A stretch of DNA of 64,000 nt from Paenarthrobacter nicotinovorans (lineage in GTDB: Bacteria; Actinomycetota; Actinomycetes; Actinomycetales; Micrococcaceae): NCBI RefSeq assembly GCF_021919345.1, contig NZ_CP089293.1, positions 744,001-808,000 on the forward strand. The letters run 5' to 3'. The position numbers and the translations under genes are program-made. Within the stretch, counting starts at the first letter, position 1. The number at the start of each line of letters is the position of its first letter. Below the pieces are notes generated by a model. That model ran no database searches. It was not told the origin of the DNA and saw only the letters and a program-made list of their open reading frames with translations. This document shows, piece after piece, positions 51,016-59,942 of the stretch.

Positions 51016-52444
51016 GCCGTGCCGGTTCTGCTGTGACAACAGGGGCGACGGCGGCGTACCCCGTCTGCTGCTCGAAGGCGCGCCCATAGCGGAGAAGCTG
51101 CATATCGGTGTAGTGGTTGGAAGCGAGTTGAAGCCCGATGGGCAGCCCGGCGGAGCTGAACCCGGCGGGGACGCTGAGGACGGGGAGCCCCGTAGCGGAC
51201 AACAGGCACGCCGAGCGCATCCAGTCCAGGTAGGTTTCGGAGGCAACGCCCGCGACGTCGTCGGGATAACGAAGCGTAGCGTCGAAGGGAAGCACCTGGG
51301 CGCAGGGGCTTGCGAAGAGATCGAAGCGGCCGAAGAACTCCTGCACGCTGCGTTCCAGGCGAGTCCTGGCAGCCGTGGTTTCGATGAGGTCCCGGGCAGT
51401 CAGCGCGAACCCCTTGTTCACGTTCCAATGCACTTCCGGCTTGATGACGTCGCCGGAACGCTCCAGGATCGGGCCCAGTCCTGCGGCGAAGTCCATGGCC
51501 CGGGTGTTCCCGAAAACGAGGTCAGCCTCGCTGAAGTCCGGCGTTGCTTCCTCGACGATGGCCCCCAGGTCAGCGAACACTGACAACTGTCGTTCCAGGT
51601 GCTCCAGGATCTCCGGTTCCACTGGCACGCCGATCCCGAAATCCCGGGACCAGCCGATCCGCACACCCCGCATGTCCGTCTCCAAGCTGGAGCGGAAAAC
51701 CTTGGGATCCAGCCCTTCGGGGTGCGGTACCCGGGGATCGCTGCCTGCGGTCACGGACATGAACAACGCAATGTCCTCCACGCTGCGGGCCATAGGCCCT
51801 GTCCTTCCCAGCCACGCATAGGCGTTGACGTCGGACGGCATGGGGATCACCGCCGTCGACGGCCGGAAGCCCACCACGTTGCAGAACGAAGCCGGGATCC
51901 GGAGCGAACCGCCCATGTCGCTGCCGTCGCCGATCGCCTGGATCCGGGAAGCGACGACGGCGGCCACCCCGCCACTGCTGCCCCCGGCGCTCAGGGCGGG
52001 CGCGTACGGGTTGGTGGTGGTTCCGAAGAGGTCGTTGAACGTGTGTGATCCGGCTCCGAACTCGGGAACGTTGGACTTGCCGGTGCTGACGACGCCCGCC
52101 GACTTGAGCCGCGCAATGATGAGGTCGTCGGCGTCGGGCACGAAGTCGCGCAACGCCAGGGAGCCTTGGGTGGTGCGCATGCCGGCGGTGTTGTTGGTGT
52201 CCTTATGGGTCATGGGCAGGCCATGCAAGGGAGGCAGTTCGGCCCCGGACGCCGTCAGCTGATCGGCATTGAGCGCCAGGGCACGTGCGCCTTCGGCATC
52301 CAACGTCACCACGGCGTTGATCACCGGGTTCACATCCGAAATCCGCTGGAGATGATCGTCCAGGGCTTCGCGCGCCGAGATTTCCTTGCTGCGGATCGCG
52401 GCGGTGAGTTCGACGGCGGACAGCTCGCCAATGGTGCTGGACAT
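50996..52444 (-). CDS. Amidase (amidase signature family)
   Basis: Cytoplasmic hydrolase of amides. The 482 residues carry the catalytic Lys in PMTHKDTNN, the signature Ser in SAGGSSGGVAA and GDGSDMGGSLRIPASFCNVVGF with the cis-Ser/Ser pair. ATG 52444 follows AAGGAG; the open frame to 52498 is unsupported. It is divergent from the membrane-protein genes across 275 nt. Substrate unknown; the same cluster holds an M20 amidohydrolase, suggesting N-acyl or amide compounds. Confidence 0.92.
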   Translation of the reverse strand: MSSTIGELSAVELTAAIRSKEISAREALDDHLQRISDVNPVINAVVTLDAEGARALALNADQLTASGAELPPLHGLPMTHKDTNNTAGMRTTQGSLALRDFVPDADDLIIARLKSAGVVSTGKSNVPEFGAGSHTFNDLFGTTTNPYAPALSAGGSSGGVAAVVASRIQAIGDGSDMGGSLRIPASFCNVVGFRPSTAVIPMPSDVNAYAWLGRTGPMARSVEDIALFMSVTAGSDPRVPHPEGLDPKVFRSSLETDMRGVRIGWSRDFGIGVPVEPEILEHLERQLSVFADLGAIVEEATPDFSEADLVFGNTRAMDFAAGLGPILERSGDVIKPEVHWNVNKGFALTARDLIETTAARTRLERSVQEFFGRFDLFASPCAQVLPFDATLRYPDDVAGVASETYLDWMRSACLLSATGLPVLSVPAGFSSAGLPIGLQLASNHYTDMQLLRYGRAFEQQTGYAAVAPVVTAEPARLTTVSA

Positions 52445-52719
52445 GGTGCTCCTTTGCTGGATATTCGCTTGCTGAAAGTGTGCCGAGTCACATCGCACCC
52501 CGGAAGGGCGCCCCGCCCAAGCGGCATCGTTTGACTGTTTCGGCCAGATATTTGGCGGATTCCGTCAGCTATTGTGTGTGATCCGGCTCATAGCGGAAGG
52601 TGTTGCTAACCCACTGGCCGATCCGGTCGATGGGCATGGACCCGCCCCAAGCTGTAGCCCGCGCCGCACAACGTCGTCCGGTTGGGAACTGCAGGAGGGG
52701 CTTTCACGCGGAGGTTTCC

Positions 52720-53496
52720 ATGTTCCAACCCCAGGCATTTCAGCCCCTGACAGCGCAGCCGTTGGCTGCCGGCAGCTCCAGCGACATCCTGGCCATAGCC
52801 AACAACCCGGTTCTCTGGATCTGCGTTGCAGGCGTGTTCGGCGTCATCATCATCCAGTCCGTCATCTTCATGAAGGCGGCCCGACGTGCTGCCCCCTCCG
52901 TGGAGATGAGCAGCCAAGACATCCGGACGTCGTTCCGGTCCGGGGCGGTTTCGGCGATCGGCCCTTCTCTCGCCGTCTCCCTCGTAGCCATCGCCCTCCT
53001 TGGTCTGTTCGGCGCACCGGCGGTCCTCTCCAGGATCGGCCTCATCGGCTCCGCAGCTTACGACGTCTCGGCCGCGGGCATCGCTGCCGGGTCCATGGGG
53101 GCCAAACTCGGCGATGCCAGCTACACCCAAAGCGTCTTCGCGGTGGCCTTCTTCGCCATGAGCATCGGCGGAGCCATGTGGATGCTGGCCACCCTCATCC
53201 TCACTCCAATCCTCCGTAAGGGTGACGCCAAGATCCGTTCGGTGAATCCGGCCGCCATGGCGATTGTCCCGGCAGCCGCATTGATCGGTGCGTTCTCCTG
53301 CCTTGGCCTGACGGAACTTCCCAAGTCCGGCATCCACGTCCTCTCCTTCGTCGTCTCTGCCGCCGTCATGGGGCTCTGCTTGCTGCTGGCCAAGCGGCTC
53401 GGCAAGAGCTGGTTGCGCGAATGGGGCCTGGGCTTCTCAATCGTCATTGGCCTAGGTGCCGCTTTCCTGGCCGCCGCGCCCGGACTGGCCGCCTGA
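52720..53496 (+). CDS. DUF5058-family membrane protein
   Basis: Integral membrane protein of unknown function, probably one half of a transporter. The 258 residues have about 7 membrane helices, including NNPVLWICVAGVFGVIIIQS near the N terminus, and a family-like TSFRSGAVSAIGPSLAV segment. ATG 52720 with GCGGAGG upstream; the open frame to 52600 is rejected. The next gene, also a membrane protein, begins 31 nt later, so the two likely form a complex. Confidence 0.85.
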   Translation: MFQPQAFQPLTAQPLAAGSSSDILAIANNPVLWICVAGVFGVIIIQSVIFMKAARRAAPSVEMSSQDIRTSFRSGAVSAIGPSLAVSLVAIALLGLFGAPAVLSRIGLIGSAAYDVSAAGIAAGSMGAKLGDASYTQSVFAVAFFAMSIGGAMWMLATLILTPILRKGDAKIRSVNPAAMAIVPAAALIGAFSCLGLTELPKSGIHVLSFVVSAAVMGLCLLLAKRLGKSWLREWGLGFSIVIGLGAAFLAAAPGLAA

Positions 53497-53527
53497 AGGA
53501 CCGTCAGGACACGAAAGGAACAACATC

Positions 53528-54256
53528 ATGACCTCCACCCTCACCACCTCAGCCACCACGAATGCCATGGCGGACTTCAACCGGACCACGTCCCGCTGGG
53601 GGCAGATCACCATGATCGCCGGACTCCTCATCTCAGTGGCCGGTCCCTTGTACCTGGTCTTCGCCGGTGGCTTGGACATCGCACCGGCCCAACTCTGGAT
53701 CGCCTTTGCCGCGGTCGCCGCAACATTCGGCATCATCTGGATCGTCGAGCCGCTGACCTACTTCCCGATCCTCGGCCCTGCAGCTATGTACCAAGCATTC
53801 ATGATCGGCAATATTTCCAACAAGCTCCTGCCCGCGGCGTTGATTGCCCAAACCAACATCGGCGCAAAGCCGGGAAGCAAGCGGGCCGAACTGGCCGCCG
53901 TTGTTGCCATCTGCGGAGCCGCAGTGGTGCACCTGGTCTCGCTCGCCATCTTCGTCGGCCTCCTGGGCAGCTGGCTCATCAGCGTCATTCCGCCGTCGGT
54001 GCTGACCGTTACCCGGCTGTACGTCCTGCCCACCGTCCTCGGCGCGGTGCTGGTCCAGGCCATCGTCTCCATGAAGCAGCCCCGCACCACCGTGTTCGCA
54101 CTGGTGGTGTCCGCCGTCGTCGTCTTCGTGGTGCTGCCCCTGGTGCCCTCGCTCGCCATGGTGTCCACAGCCATCGCCGTGCTGGGGACCATCCTGCTGG
54201 CCTGGTTCTTCCGCGGAAAGCAGGTTGCGGCCGCCACACCGATCCACATCGAGTAG
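53528..54256 (+). CDS. Membrane protein, partner of the DUF5058-family protein
   Basis: I do not recognise a named family with confidence. The 242 residues form about 7 helices, with IIWIVEPLTYFPILGPAAMY and FMIGNISNKLLPAALIAQ after the third, the kind of conserved loop that could line a substrate path. ATG 53528 with AAAGGA upstream. It follows the DUF5058 gene and precedes an M20 amidohydrolase, suggesting uptake of that enzyme's substrate. Frames are tightly packed (51 nt to the next gene). Confidence 0.78.
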   Translation: MTSTLTTSATTNAMADFNRTTSRWGQITMIAGLLISVAGPLYLVFAGGLDIAPAQLWIAFAAVAATFGIIWIVEPLTYFPILGPAAMYQAFMIGNISNKLLPAALIAQTNIGAKPGSKRAELAAVVAICGAAVVHLVSLAIFVGLLGSWLISVIPPSVLTVTRLYVLPTVLGAVLVQAIVSMKQPRTTVFALVVSAVVVFVVLPLVPSLAMVSTAIAVLGTILLAWFFRGKQVAAATPIHIE

Positions 54257-54306
54257 CCGCCGCCGCCCCCCCCACACCGTCAGCACGCAGCAGAAAGAAG
54301 AAGACC

Positions 54307-55533
54307 ATGACCCAAACAGCCACTGTCCTCCAGCTCGATACCGAACAGACCACGGCGCTCCACGAGCTGTACCGCAGGCTCCACGCACACCCCGAACTCT
54401 CCATGCAGGAGCACGCCACGGCTGCCCTTATCGAGGAACAGCTGGACCGGCTCGGTGCGGACCACTTCCGCTGCGGCGGGACAGGAGTGGTCGGCATCCT
54501 GCGCAACGGTGAGGGGCCCGTCGTCGCGTTCCGCGCGGACACGGATGGGCTGCCCATCGAAGAGGCCACAGGCCTGGACTACGCCAGCACGGACACGGGA
54601 ATGCTGGACGGTTCCGAGGTTCCGGTGATGCACGGCTGCGGCCACGACACCCACGTGGCCAGCCTGTTGGGAGCTGCGGAAATCCTCGCCGGAAACCAGG
54701 ACGCCTGGTCAGGGACGCTGGTGCTGATTTTCCAGCCCGGTGAAGAAACGGCCGCCGGGGCGTTGGCCATGCTGGAGGACGGGCTCTGGGACAGGGCTCC
54801 CCGCCCGGAGGTCGTGTTCGGGCAGCACGTCATGCCACGGCCCGTGGGCACGGTATCGATTTCCAGCGGTCCGGTGGCAGCAATGGCCGATTCCCTCCGC
54901 GTGACGGTCCACGGACAGCAGTCGCACGGCTCGCAGCCCCAGGACTCCATCGATCCCATCGTCATGGCAGCCCACATGGTTACCCGGCTGCAGACCATCG
55001 TGTCCCGCGAGCTGGATCCCCGGAAGTCCGCCGTCGTAACGGTTGGAACCTTCCACGCCGGCCTGAAGGAGAATATCATCCCGGCTTCCGCGGAGTTCAC
55101 CCTCAACATCCGCACTTTCGACGAAGAGGTCCGAGGCCAGGTCCTGACCGCTGTCCGACGCATCATTGAGGCCGAGGCAGCTGCCTCCGGAGCACCGGGC
55201 CCGAAGATCGAAGAGCTGTACCGCTTCCCGCAGTGCTACAACGACCCCGACGCCGTTCCTTCTGTTTTGGAGGCACTGCGAGATGCGTTGGGGGCTGAGT
55301 CTGTCGAGGTGACCCCGCCCATGATGGGCAGCGAAGACTTTGGACACCTGGGTACGGCCATTGGCATCCCTTCCGTGTTCTGGATGTTCGGCGGTACGCC
55401 GGGTGCTGTGTTCGACGGTCCGGGACCTGTCCCGGTCAACCATTCGCCCTTCTTCGCCCCCGAGCTGGAAGGTTCCCTGGCCGGGGGAATCTCTGCCGCC
55501 GTCGCCGTCCTCCTGTCCCGCCTGGGCAACTGA
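54307..55533 (+). CDS. M20-family amidohydrolase
   Basis: Metal-dependent hydrolase of N-acyl or carbamoyl amino acids or related amides. The 408 residues have metal ligands in HGCGHDTHVASL, FQPGEETAAGA and GSEDFGHLG, with the lid domain between (about 180-290). HPELSMQEHAT in the N-terminal region is typical of the IAA-amino-acid hydrolase/hippuricase group. Start ATG 54307 with GAAAGAAG. It is the first soluble enzyme after the two membrane proteins and is followed by the CoA-transferase after 18 nt. Confidence 0.92.
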   Translation: MTQTATVLQLDTEQTTALHELYRRLHAHPELSMQEHATAALIEEQLDRLGADHFRCGGTGVVGILRNGEGPVVAFRADTDGLPIEEATGLDYASTDTGMLDGSEVPVMHGCGHDTHVASLLGAAEILAGNQDAWSGTLVLIFQPGEETAAGALAMLEDGLWDRAPRPEVVFGQHVMPRPVGTVSISSGPVAAMADSLRVTVHGQQSHGSQPQDSIDPIVMAAHMVTRLQTIVSRELDPRKSAVVTVGTFHAGLKENIIPASAEFTLNIRTFDEEVRGQVLTAVRRIIEAEAAASGAPGPKIEELYRFPQCYNDPDAVPSVLEALRDALGAESVEVTPPMMGSEDFGHLGTAIGIPSVFWMFGGTPGAVFDGPGPVPVNHSPFFAPELEGSLAGGISAAVAVLLSRLGN

Positions 55534-55551
55534 GCTGCAAGGAGCGTCCCC

Positions 55552-56778
55552 ATGACTTCAGCATTGACCGAACCGGCACCTGCGCTTCAGGACACCGGCG
55601 GCCCGCTTTCCGGCAGGCTCGTGGTGGACCTCAGCCGGGCGCTCGCAGGCCCGCATGCGGCCATGATGATGGGCGACCTGGGAGCACGGGTCATCAAGAT
55701 CGAGAATCCTGGCACGGGGGATGACACCCGCGGGTGGGGTCCGCCTTTCGTCGGCCCCGAGGACGATCCACAGGCCACCTACTTCCTCTCCTGCAACCGA
55801 AACAAGGAGTCCCTGGCTCTGGACCTCAAGAGCGACGACGGCCGGACAGTCCTGCGCCAACTCCTGGAACGTGCGGACGTGGTGGTGGAGAACTTCCGGC
55901 CCGGGGTCCTGGACCGGTTGGGCTTCAGCACCGACGCCATGCACCGCATCAACCCGCGCCTGGTGATCCTGTCCATCACCGGATTTGGCCACGATGGTCC
56001 CGAATCACAGCGCAGCGGTTACGACCAGATCCTCCAGGGCGAGGCCGGGCTCATGTCGCTGACGGGCTCGGGACCCGATGATCCACAACGCGTGGGGGTG
56101 CCCATCGCGGACCTGCTCTCCGGCATGTACGGGGCATACGGGGTCGTCGCCGCCCTGCTGGAGCGTGAACAAACCGGCCGTGGGCAGGTGGTGCGGACGT
56201 CGCTACTGGCCTCGCTCGTGGGGGTCCATGCTTTCCAAGGGACCAAGGTGACGGTTGCGGGGGAGTCGCCTGAAGCGCAGGGCAACCACCATCCTTCCAT
56301 CGCCCCGTACGGCCTGTTCCGGTGCCGTAACGGAAGTGTGCAGATCAGCGTCGGCAGCCAGAAGCTGTGGGCGGCCTTCACCTCCGCCTTTGGCCTTGAT
56401 CCCACGGCCGACGGCGTTGCCACCAACGCTGATCGGGTGCGGAACCGCACGCACGTGATCGACGTAGTCGAAACAGCGTTTGCCGACTACGACGCCGAAC
56501 CGTTGCTGGCGAAACTTGCCGGCGCGGGAATTCCCGCCGGGAAGGTGCGCTCCTTGAAAGAGGTCTATGAGTGGCCGCAACTGGCTTCGCAAGGCCTGCT
56601 GATCGACGTTGACCACCCGGTGCTCGGAGCTGTCACGCTGCCCGGACCGCCGCTGCGTTTCTTCGACAACGTCTCCGGGGCGGAAGCCACCCGGCGAGCC
56701 CATTGTGCGCCTCCGGTGCTCAACCAGCACAACGAGGAGATCCGGGGCTGGCTCGCGGGGGAGGACATTGATGACTGA
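55552..56778 (+). CDS. Family III CoA-transferase (CaiB/BaiF)
   Basis: Transfers CoA between acyl groups to activate a carboxylic acid. The 408 residues show the family core RVIKIENPGTGDDTRGWGPP, LDLKSDDGRTVLRQLLERAD, VVENFRPGVLDRLG and GYDQILQGEAGLMSLTG; the Asp in VPIADLLSGMYG is the likely catalytic residue. Start ATG 55552 after GGAG. Its stop overlaps the carboxyltransferase start by 8 nt. It suggests the released acid of the pathway is turned into a CoA ester. Confidence 0.9.
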   Translation: MTSALTEPAPALQDTGGPLSGRLVVDLSRALAGPHAAMMMGDLGARVIKIENPGTGDDTRGWGPPFVGPEDDPQATYFLSCNRNKESLALDLKSDDGRTVLRQLLERADVVVENFRPGVLDRLGFSTDAMHRINPRLVILSITGFGHDGPESQRSGYDQILQGEAGLMSLTGSGPDDPQRVGVPIADLLSGMYGAYGVVAALLEREQTGRGQVVRTSLLASLVGVHAFQGTKVTVAGESPEAQGNHHPSIAPYGLFRCRNGSVQISVGSQKLWAAFTSAFGLDPTADGVATNADRVRNRTHVIDVVETAFADYDAEPLLAKLAGAGIPAGKVRSLKEVYEWPQLASQGLLIDVDHPVLGAVTLPGPPLRFFDNVSGAEATRRAHCAPPVLNQHNEEIRGWLAGEDIDD

Positions 56779-58279
56779 AACGGCTACGCGACGGCGCCTC
56801 GGCGCGCGCGAACTGCTGGAGACAATGCTCGACGCCGGGAGCTACCTTTCGTGGGACGCCCCGGTTCGCGGGGTGGCAGGCGACGGGACCCGAAACACCG
56901 GGTATGCGGCCGACCTGGCAGCGGCCCGGGGCAAGTCCGGCAGCGACGAATCCGTTCTCACCGGGGAGGGCCGGATACGGAACCATCGGGTCGCCGTCGT
57001 GGTTTCCGACTTCGCTTTCCTGGCCGGGTCCATCGGGCGCGATGCCGCCCAAAGGTTGGTGTCCGCCGTCGAACGTGCCACCGGGCTTGGGCTGCCGCTG
57101 GTGGCGATGCCTGCATCCGGGGGGACGCGCATGCAGGAGGGAACCCCTGCGTTCCTGGGCATGGTGGACATCGTGGCGGCCGTGCAGGAACATCGAACCG
57201 CGGGCCTGCCGTACTTGGTGTACCTCCGGCATCCGACCACGGGTGGGGTCATGGCATCGTGGGGTTCGCTGGGACATGTGACCGTTGCAGAGCCGGGTGC
57301 GCTCCTGGGTTTCCTGGGCCCGCGCGTCTATGAGGCACTGCATGGAGAGGCTTTTCCCTCAGGTGTCCAAACGGCGGAGAACCTCTTCGACCACGGATTG
57401 GTGGACGCCGTGGTTCCGCCTGAAGGGTTGGGGGACTACTTTGGGCGGGTGCTGGATCTGCTTGAGCCCGGGCACGTGGTGGCCGGCGGTGCGCTGCCGT
57501 CCACCAGCTCCGCCACGGCCGGGGCAGCCGGGCAGACTGCTTGGGAGTCCGTCCTCCGTTCCCGGGATCCCCTGCGGCCATCCACTGCTGAACTCCTGCG
57601 GCATGCCGCGGGCAGTGTTGTGTTGCTGCGTGGGGCGGGTGATGGCACCAAAGACCACGGCATGCTGGTGGCCCTTGCCCGATTCGGCGCCACCTCGTGC
57701 GTGCTGGTGGGGCATCAACGCAACAACGCGATGGGACCGGCCTCGCTGCGGGATGCCCGGCGCGGGATGCGTCTGGCCAAGGAACTGCGGCTGCCGCTGG
57801 TCACCGTTATCGACACACCGGGGGCCTCCCTCTCCCGGGAGGCCGAAGAAGGCGGGCTCGCCGCCGAGATCGCCCGCTCGTTGTACGACCTCCTCGGAGT
57901 GGGAACAGCTACGTTGTCAGTCCTGCTGGGTCAAGGAACCGGGGGAGGGGCGCTGGCCTTGCTCCCGGCAGACCGTACGATCGCAGCCCAGCATGCGTGG
58001 CTGGCACCCCTGCCCCCGGAAGGGGCGTCAGCGATCGTGCACAGGACCACGTCCCAGGCTCCCGCGCTCGCCGAGAGCCAAGGCATCACTGCCTCTGTGC
58101 TTGCAGGCCGGGGAATAGTGGACGTGGTGGTGGAGGAAGTCCCGGATGCGGCGGCCGCCCCGGTGGAGTTCTGCCGCCGGGTAGGTGCGGTGATCGCCGT
58201 CGAGCTTCAAGGCCTGGCGGGGCGGGGTGCGCCCGGTTGGCAGGAACGGCGGTCCAAGTACCGGGCGCTGATCGGCTAG
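56771..58279 (+). CDS. Acyl-CoA carboxyltransferase with fused beta/alpha halves
   Basis: Carboxyl-transfer component of an acyl-CoA carboxylase or decarboxylase. In 502 residues the N-terminal half resembles AccD (ASGGTRMQEGTPAFLGM) without the Zn ribbon and the C-terminal half resembles AccA (VTVIDTPGASLSREAEEGGL, GQGTGGGALALLPADR). Start ATG 56771, overlapping the CoA-transferase. No biotin carboxylase or biotin carrier gene is present in the window, so it must borrow these from elsewhere or act differently. Together with the CoA-transferase it forms a carbon-metabolism step in the Lrp-linked cluster. Confidence 0.88.
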   Translation: MTETATRRRLGARELLETMLDAGSYLSWDAPVRGVAGDGTRNTGYAADLAAARGKSGSDESVLTGEGRIRNHRVAVVVSDFAFLAGSIGRDAAQRLVSAVERATGLGLPLVAMPASGGTRMQEGTPAFLGMVDIVAAVQEHRTAGLPYLVYLRHPTTGGVMASWGSLGHVTVAEPGALLGFLGPRVYEALHGEAFPSGVQTAENLFDHGLVDAVVPPEGLGDYFGRVLDLLEPGHVVAGGALPSTSSATAGAAGQTAWESVLRSRDPLRPSTAELLRHAAGSVVLLRGAGDGTKDHGMLVALARFGATSCVLVGHQRNNAMGPASLRDARRGMRLAKELRLPLVTVIDTPGASLSREAEEGGLAAEIARSLYDLLGVGTATLSVLLGQGTGGGALALLPADRTIAAQHAWLAPLPPEGASAIVHRTTSQAPALAESQGITASVLAGRGIVDVVVEEVPDAAAAPVEFCRRVGAVIAVELQGLAGRGAPGWQERRSKYRALIG

Positions 58280-58289
58280 GTTGCGAGCG

Positions 58290-59534
58290 TCACTGCCGTC
58301 TGGCTGTACCGCCGTTCAATAGATCATGCACTCGTGCCGGAACCAGTTTTCGCAGGAATTCCAAGCGTTCCGGTGTGTGGAAAGTGGAGGCCACGGACCC
58401 CAGTGCCTCCAAGACCGATACGGCGGTCTGTCGGGCGTCCCCATCATCCATGCCCCAAGCCACACCCTCACGAACCAAATGTTCCAAGGTGATGTAGCCC
58501 AATCGGATCTGTCCGCCGACGCTGTGGCCTGCGTTGTTGCTGGGTGCGTACAGCAGCAAAGTAGGAGCCACGTCGTAGAGCGGGGCGAGGCGCAACTCGC
58601 CGCCGTCAAGAAGCGTGAGGGAATAGTTTTTTGAGTGAGCGTCTCCGTTTCCGATTGCCACATTGAAGGTAACCGCCGTCAGCAATGCCCTTCGGAATGC
58701 GGCGTCATCCCGTGCATGGGGAGCCGCCGCGTTGGCCAGTCGGGTCAGTCGAGAAGGTGGGGCCGACGTGCCTTCGTATTTGGCCTCACTTCCAAGGGCC
58801 AAGGCCTGGGTGAAATCTTCCTGGTGGATCCGCATGCCGTCGGGTGCCCGATCGAACCGGTCCACAACGAGGGCTTCCCGGGCCCCAAACGTATGCAGGC
58901 GGGTCCTCGCGGCCGGGATCCCGGCGGCTGCCGCAATTTTCAGAGCCCAGTCTTCCGATGCCAGAAGATCCGGGATGGTGGACTCCAAAGGCGCCGGTTT
59001 GATGATGTGGGTTGAGACTGCTCCGCGGCCGGGCCATGCCCAGCCGTCACCCTGGCTGGTGAGGAGCACCTTGGATTGGATGCCGCCCAAGGACGCGGTG
59101 ACCAGAAAGTCACCCGGCAAATCCCACGTGGGGAGTGATTCCACCACTGTTGTGACCTCGTGGTCGGCCATCGGGATGGCGGCGCCCGGGACTTCAGGTG
59201 CTTCGCCGGGCGGGAGAATCTGGACTGCCCCGGCGCAATCTGCCCCAAGTATGCGCAGCAGGCCGAAGGCGTCGGGGGTCGAGAGGCCGTTTTCCTTCGC
59301 AAGGTGAGAGCGCACCTGCCCTTCGGGAAGGAGTCCGTCGAAGTAGTTGTAGACAACGGGGCCTTCAAACTTCCTTCGGCTCAGGGGCATCGACAGTGAA
59401 AGCAATATGGAGCCCGCACCGTATTCCGCCACAGTTTCCGGGTCGTACCTGAAGGCGAGATTAAGCCCGCTTCCCGTGAGCTCGCCAATCTTCCTTGAGC
59501 GAAGAAAAACGTCGAGCGTCTTCCGGCGGCTCAT
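58290..59534 (-). CDS. hipA: HipA-family serine/threonine kinase (toxin)
   Basis: Toxin kinase of a type II toxin-antitoxin pair; HipA phosphorylates glutamyl-tRNA synthetase in E. coli. The 414 residues contain the N-terminal domain (SRRKFEGPVVYNYFDGLLPE), the G-loop-like SLGGIQSKVLL, HIIKP lysine, catalytic NGDAHSKNYSL and the metal Asp in LAPLYDVAPT, so it appears catalytically intact. Start ATG 59534 overlaps the hipB stop (ATGA). It converges, 10 nt apart, with the carboxyltransferase gene. Confidence 0.9.
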   Translation of the reverse strand: MSRRKTLDVFLRSRKIGELTGSGLNLAFRYDPETVAEYGAGSILLSLSMPLSRRKFEGPVVYNYFDGLLPEGQVRSHLAKENGLSTPDAFGLLRILGADCAGAVQILPPGEAPEVPGAAIPMADHEVTTVVESLPTWDLPGDFLVTASLGGIQSKVLLTSQGDGWAWPGRGAVSTHIIKPAPLESTIPDLLASEDWALKIAAAAGIPAARTRLHTFGAREALVVDRFDRAPDGMRIHQEDFTQALALGSEAKYEGTSAPPSRLTRLANAAAPHARDDAAFRRALLTAVTFNVAIGNGDAHSKNYSLTLLDGGELRLAPLYDVAPTLLLYAPSNNAGHSVGGQIRLGYITLEHLVREGVAWGMDDGDARQTAVSVLEALGSVASTFHTPERLEFLRKLVPARVHDLLNGGTARRQ

Positions 59535-59788
59535 GGGCGAACCTGAAGCTTGGAAAAGCGCGGTACCAGTGCCACGTCACGCCCGAGCGTCCGGATGGCA
59601 TTCATGGCGACCACGAGGGAGACGGCTTCTCCGCGCTCCAGCCGGACAATCGTTCCCCGCGTGACTCTGAGCCGGGTAGCAAGCTCCTGTTGGGTCAACC
59701 CGGCTTCCTTGCGCGACTCGCTGATCGCGCGGCCCAAGGATGGCCCATCGACGGCGCGGTAGAAGGGAGTCTCGTCAGGATGTTCCAT
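59531..59788 (-). CDS. hipB: HipB-family XRE antitoxin
   Basis: DNA-binding antitoxin that neutralises HipA and represses the operon. The 85 residues hold one XRE helix-turn-helix (AISESRKEAGLTQQELATRL, VTRGTIVRLERGEA). I chose ATG 59788: it lacks a ribosome site, but a -10 element ends 7 nt before it, suggesting leaderless translation. A longer frame to ATG 59836 would start inside the inverted-repeat operator and adds 16 residues not expected for the family. Overlaps hipA by 4 nt. Confidence 0.82.
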   Translation of the reverse strand: MEHPDETPFYRAVDGPSLGRAISESRKEAGLTQQELATRLRVTRGTIVRLERGEAVSLVVAMNAIRTLGRDVALVPRFSKLQVRP

Positions 59789-59794
59789 ATATTG

Positions 59795-59862
59795 ATCATA
59801 TGGCCAAAACGCCCCTTTGATCAATATTTCGAACATATCGACTATCGGGTGGATATGTTCGA
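59795..59862 (-). promoter_or_regulatory. hipBA promoter and inverted-repeat operator
   Basis: Minus strand: TTGATC (59824-59819), 18-nt spacer, TATGAT (59800-59795), 6 nt before ATG 59788. Upstream lies a perfect inverted repeat, TCGAACATATC at 59829-59839 and 59852-59862 on opposite strands with a 12-nt spacer. AT-rich content here contrasts with the GC-rich surroundings. Likely HipB binding site and autoregulated promoter (inference). Confidence 0.65.
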
Positions 59863-59895
59863 TATTTCGACCATCGCCGAGGGGTCGAAGGGCAA

Positions 59896-59937
59896 AAGGA
59901 AACCCCTGGAAATCACATGATTTCCAGGGGTTTCCTT
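59896..59937 (-). terminator. Terminator of tRNA-Thr
   Basis: A perfect 19-bp stem (59896-59914 with 59919-59937) with loop ACAT begins 5 nt after the tRNA; short T-run on the minus strand. Confidence 0.9.
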
Positions 59938-59942
59938 GTCCG

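Noticed and set aside
59789..59836. 16-residue N-terminal extension of HipB
   Set aside because: It would start within the operator and downstream of no promoter; the -10 lies inside the extension.
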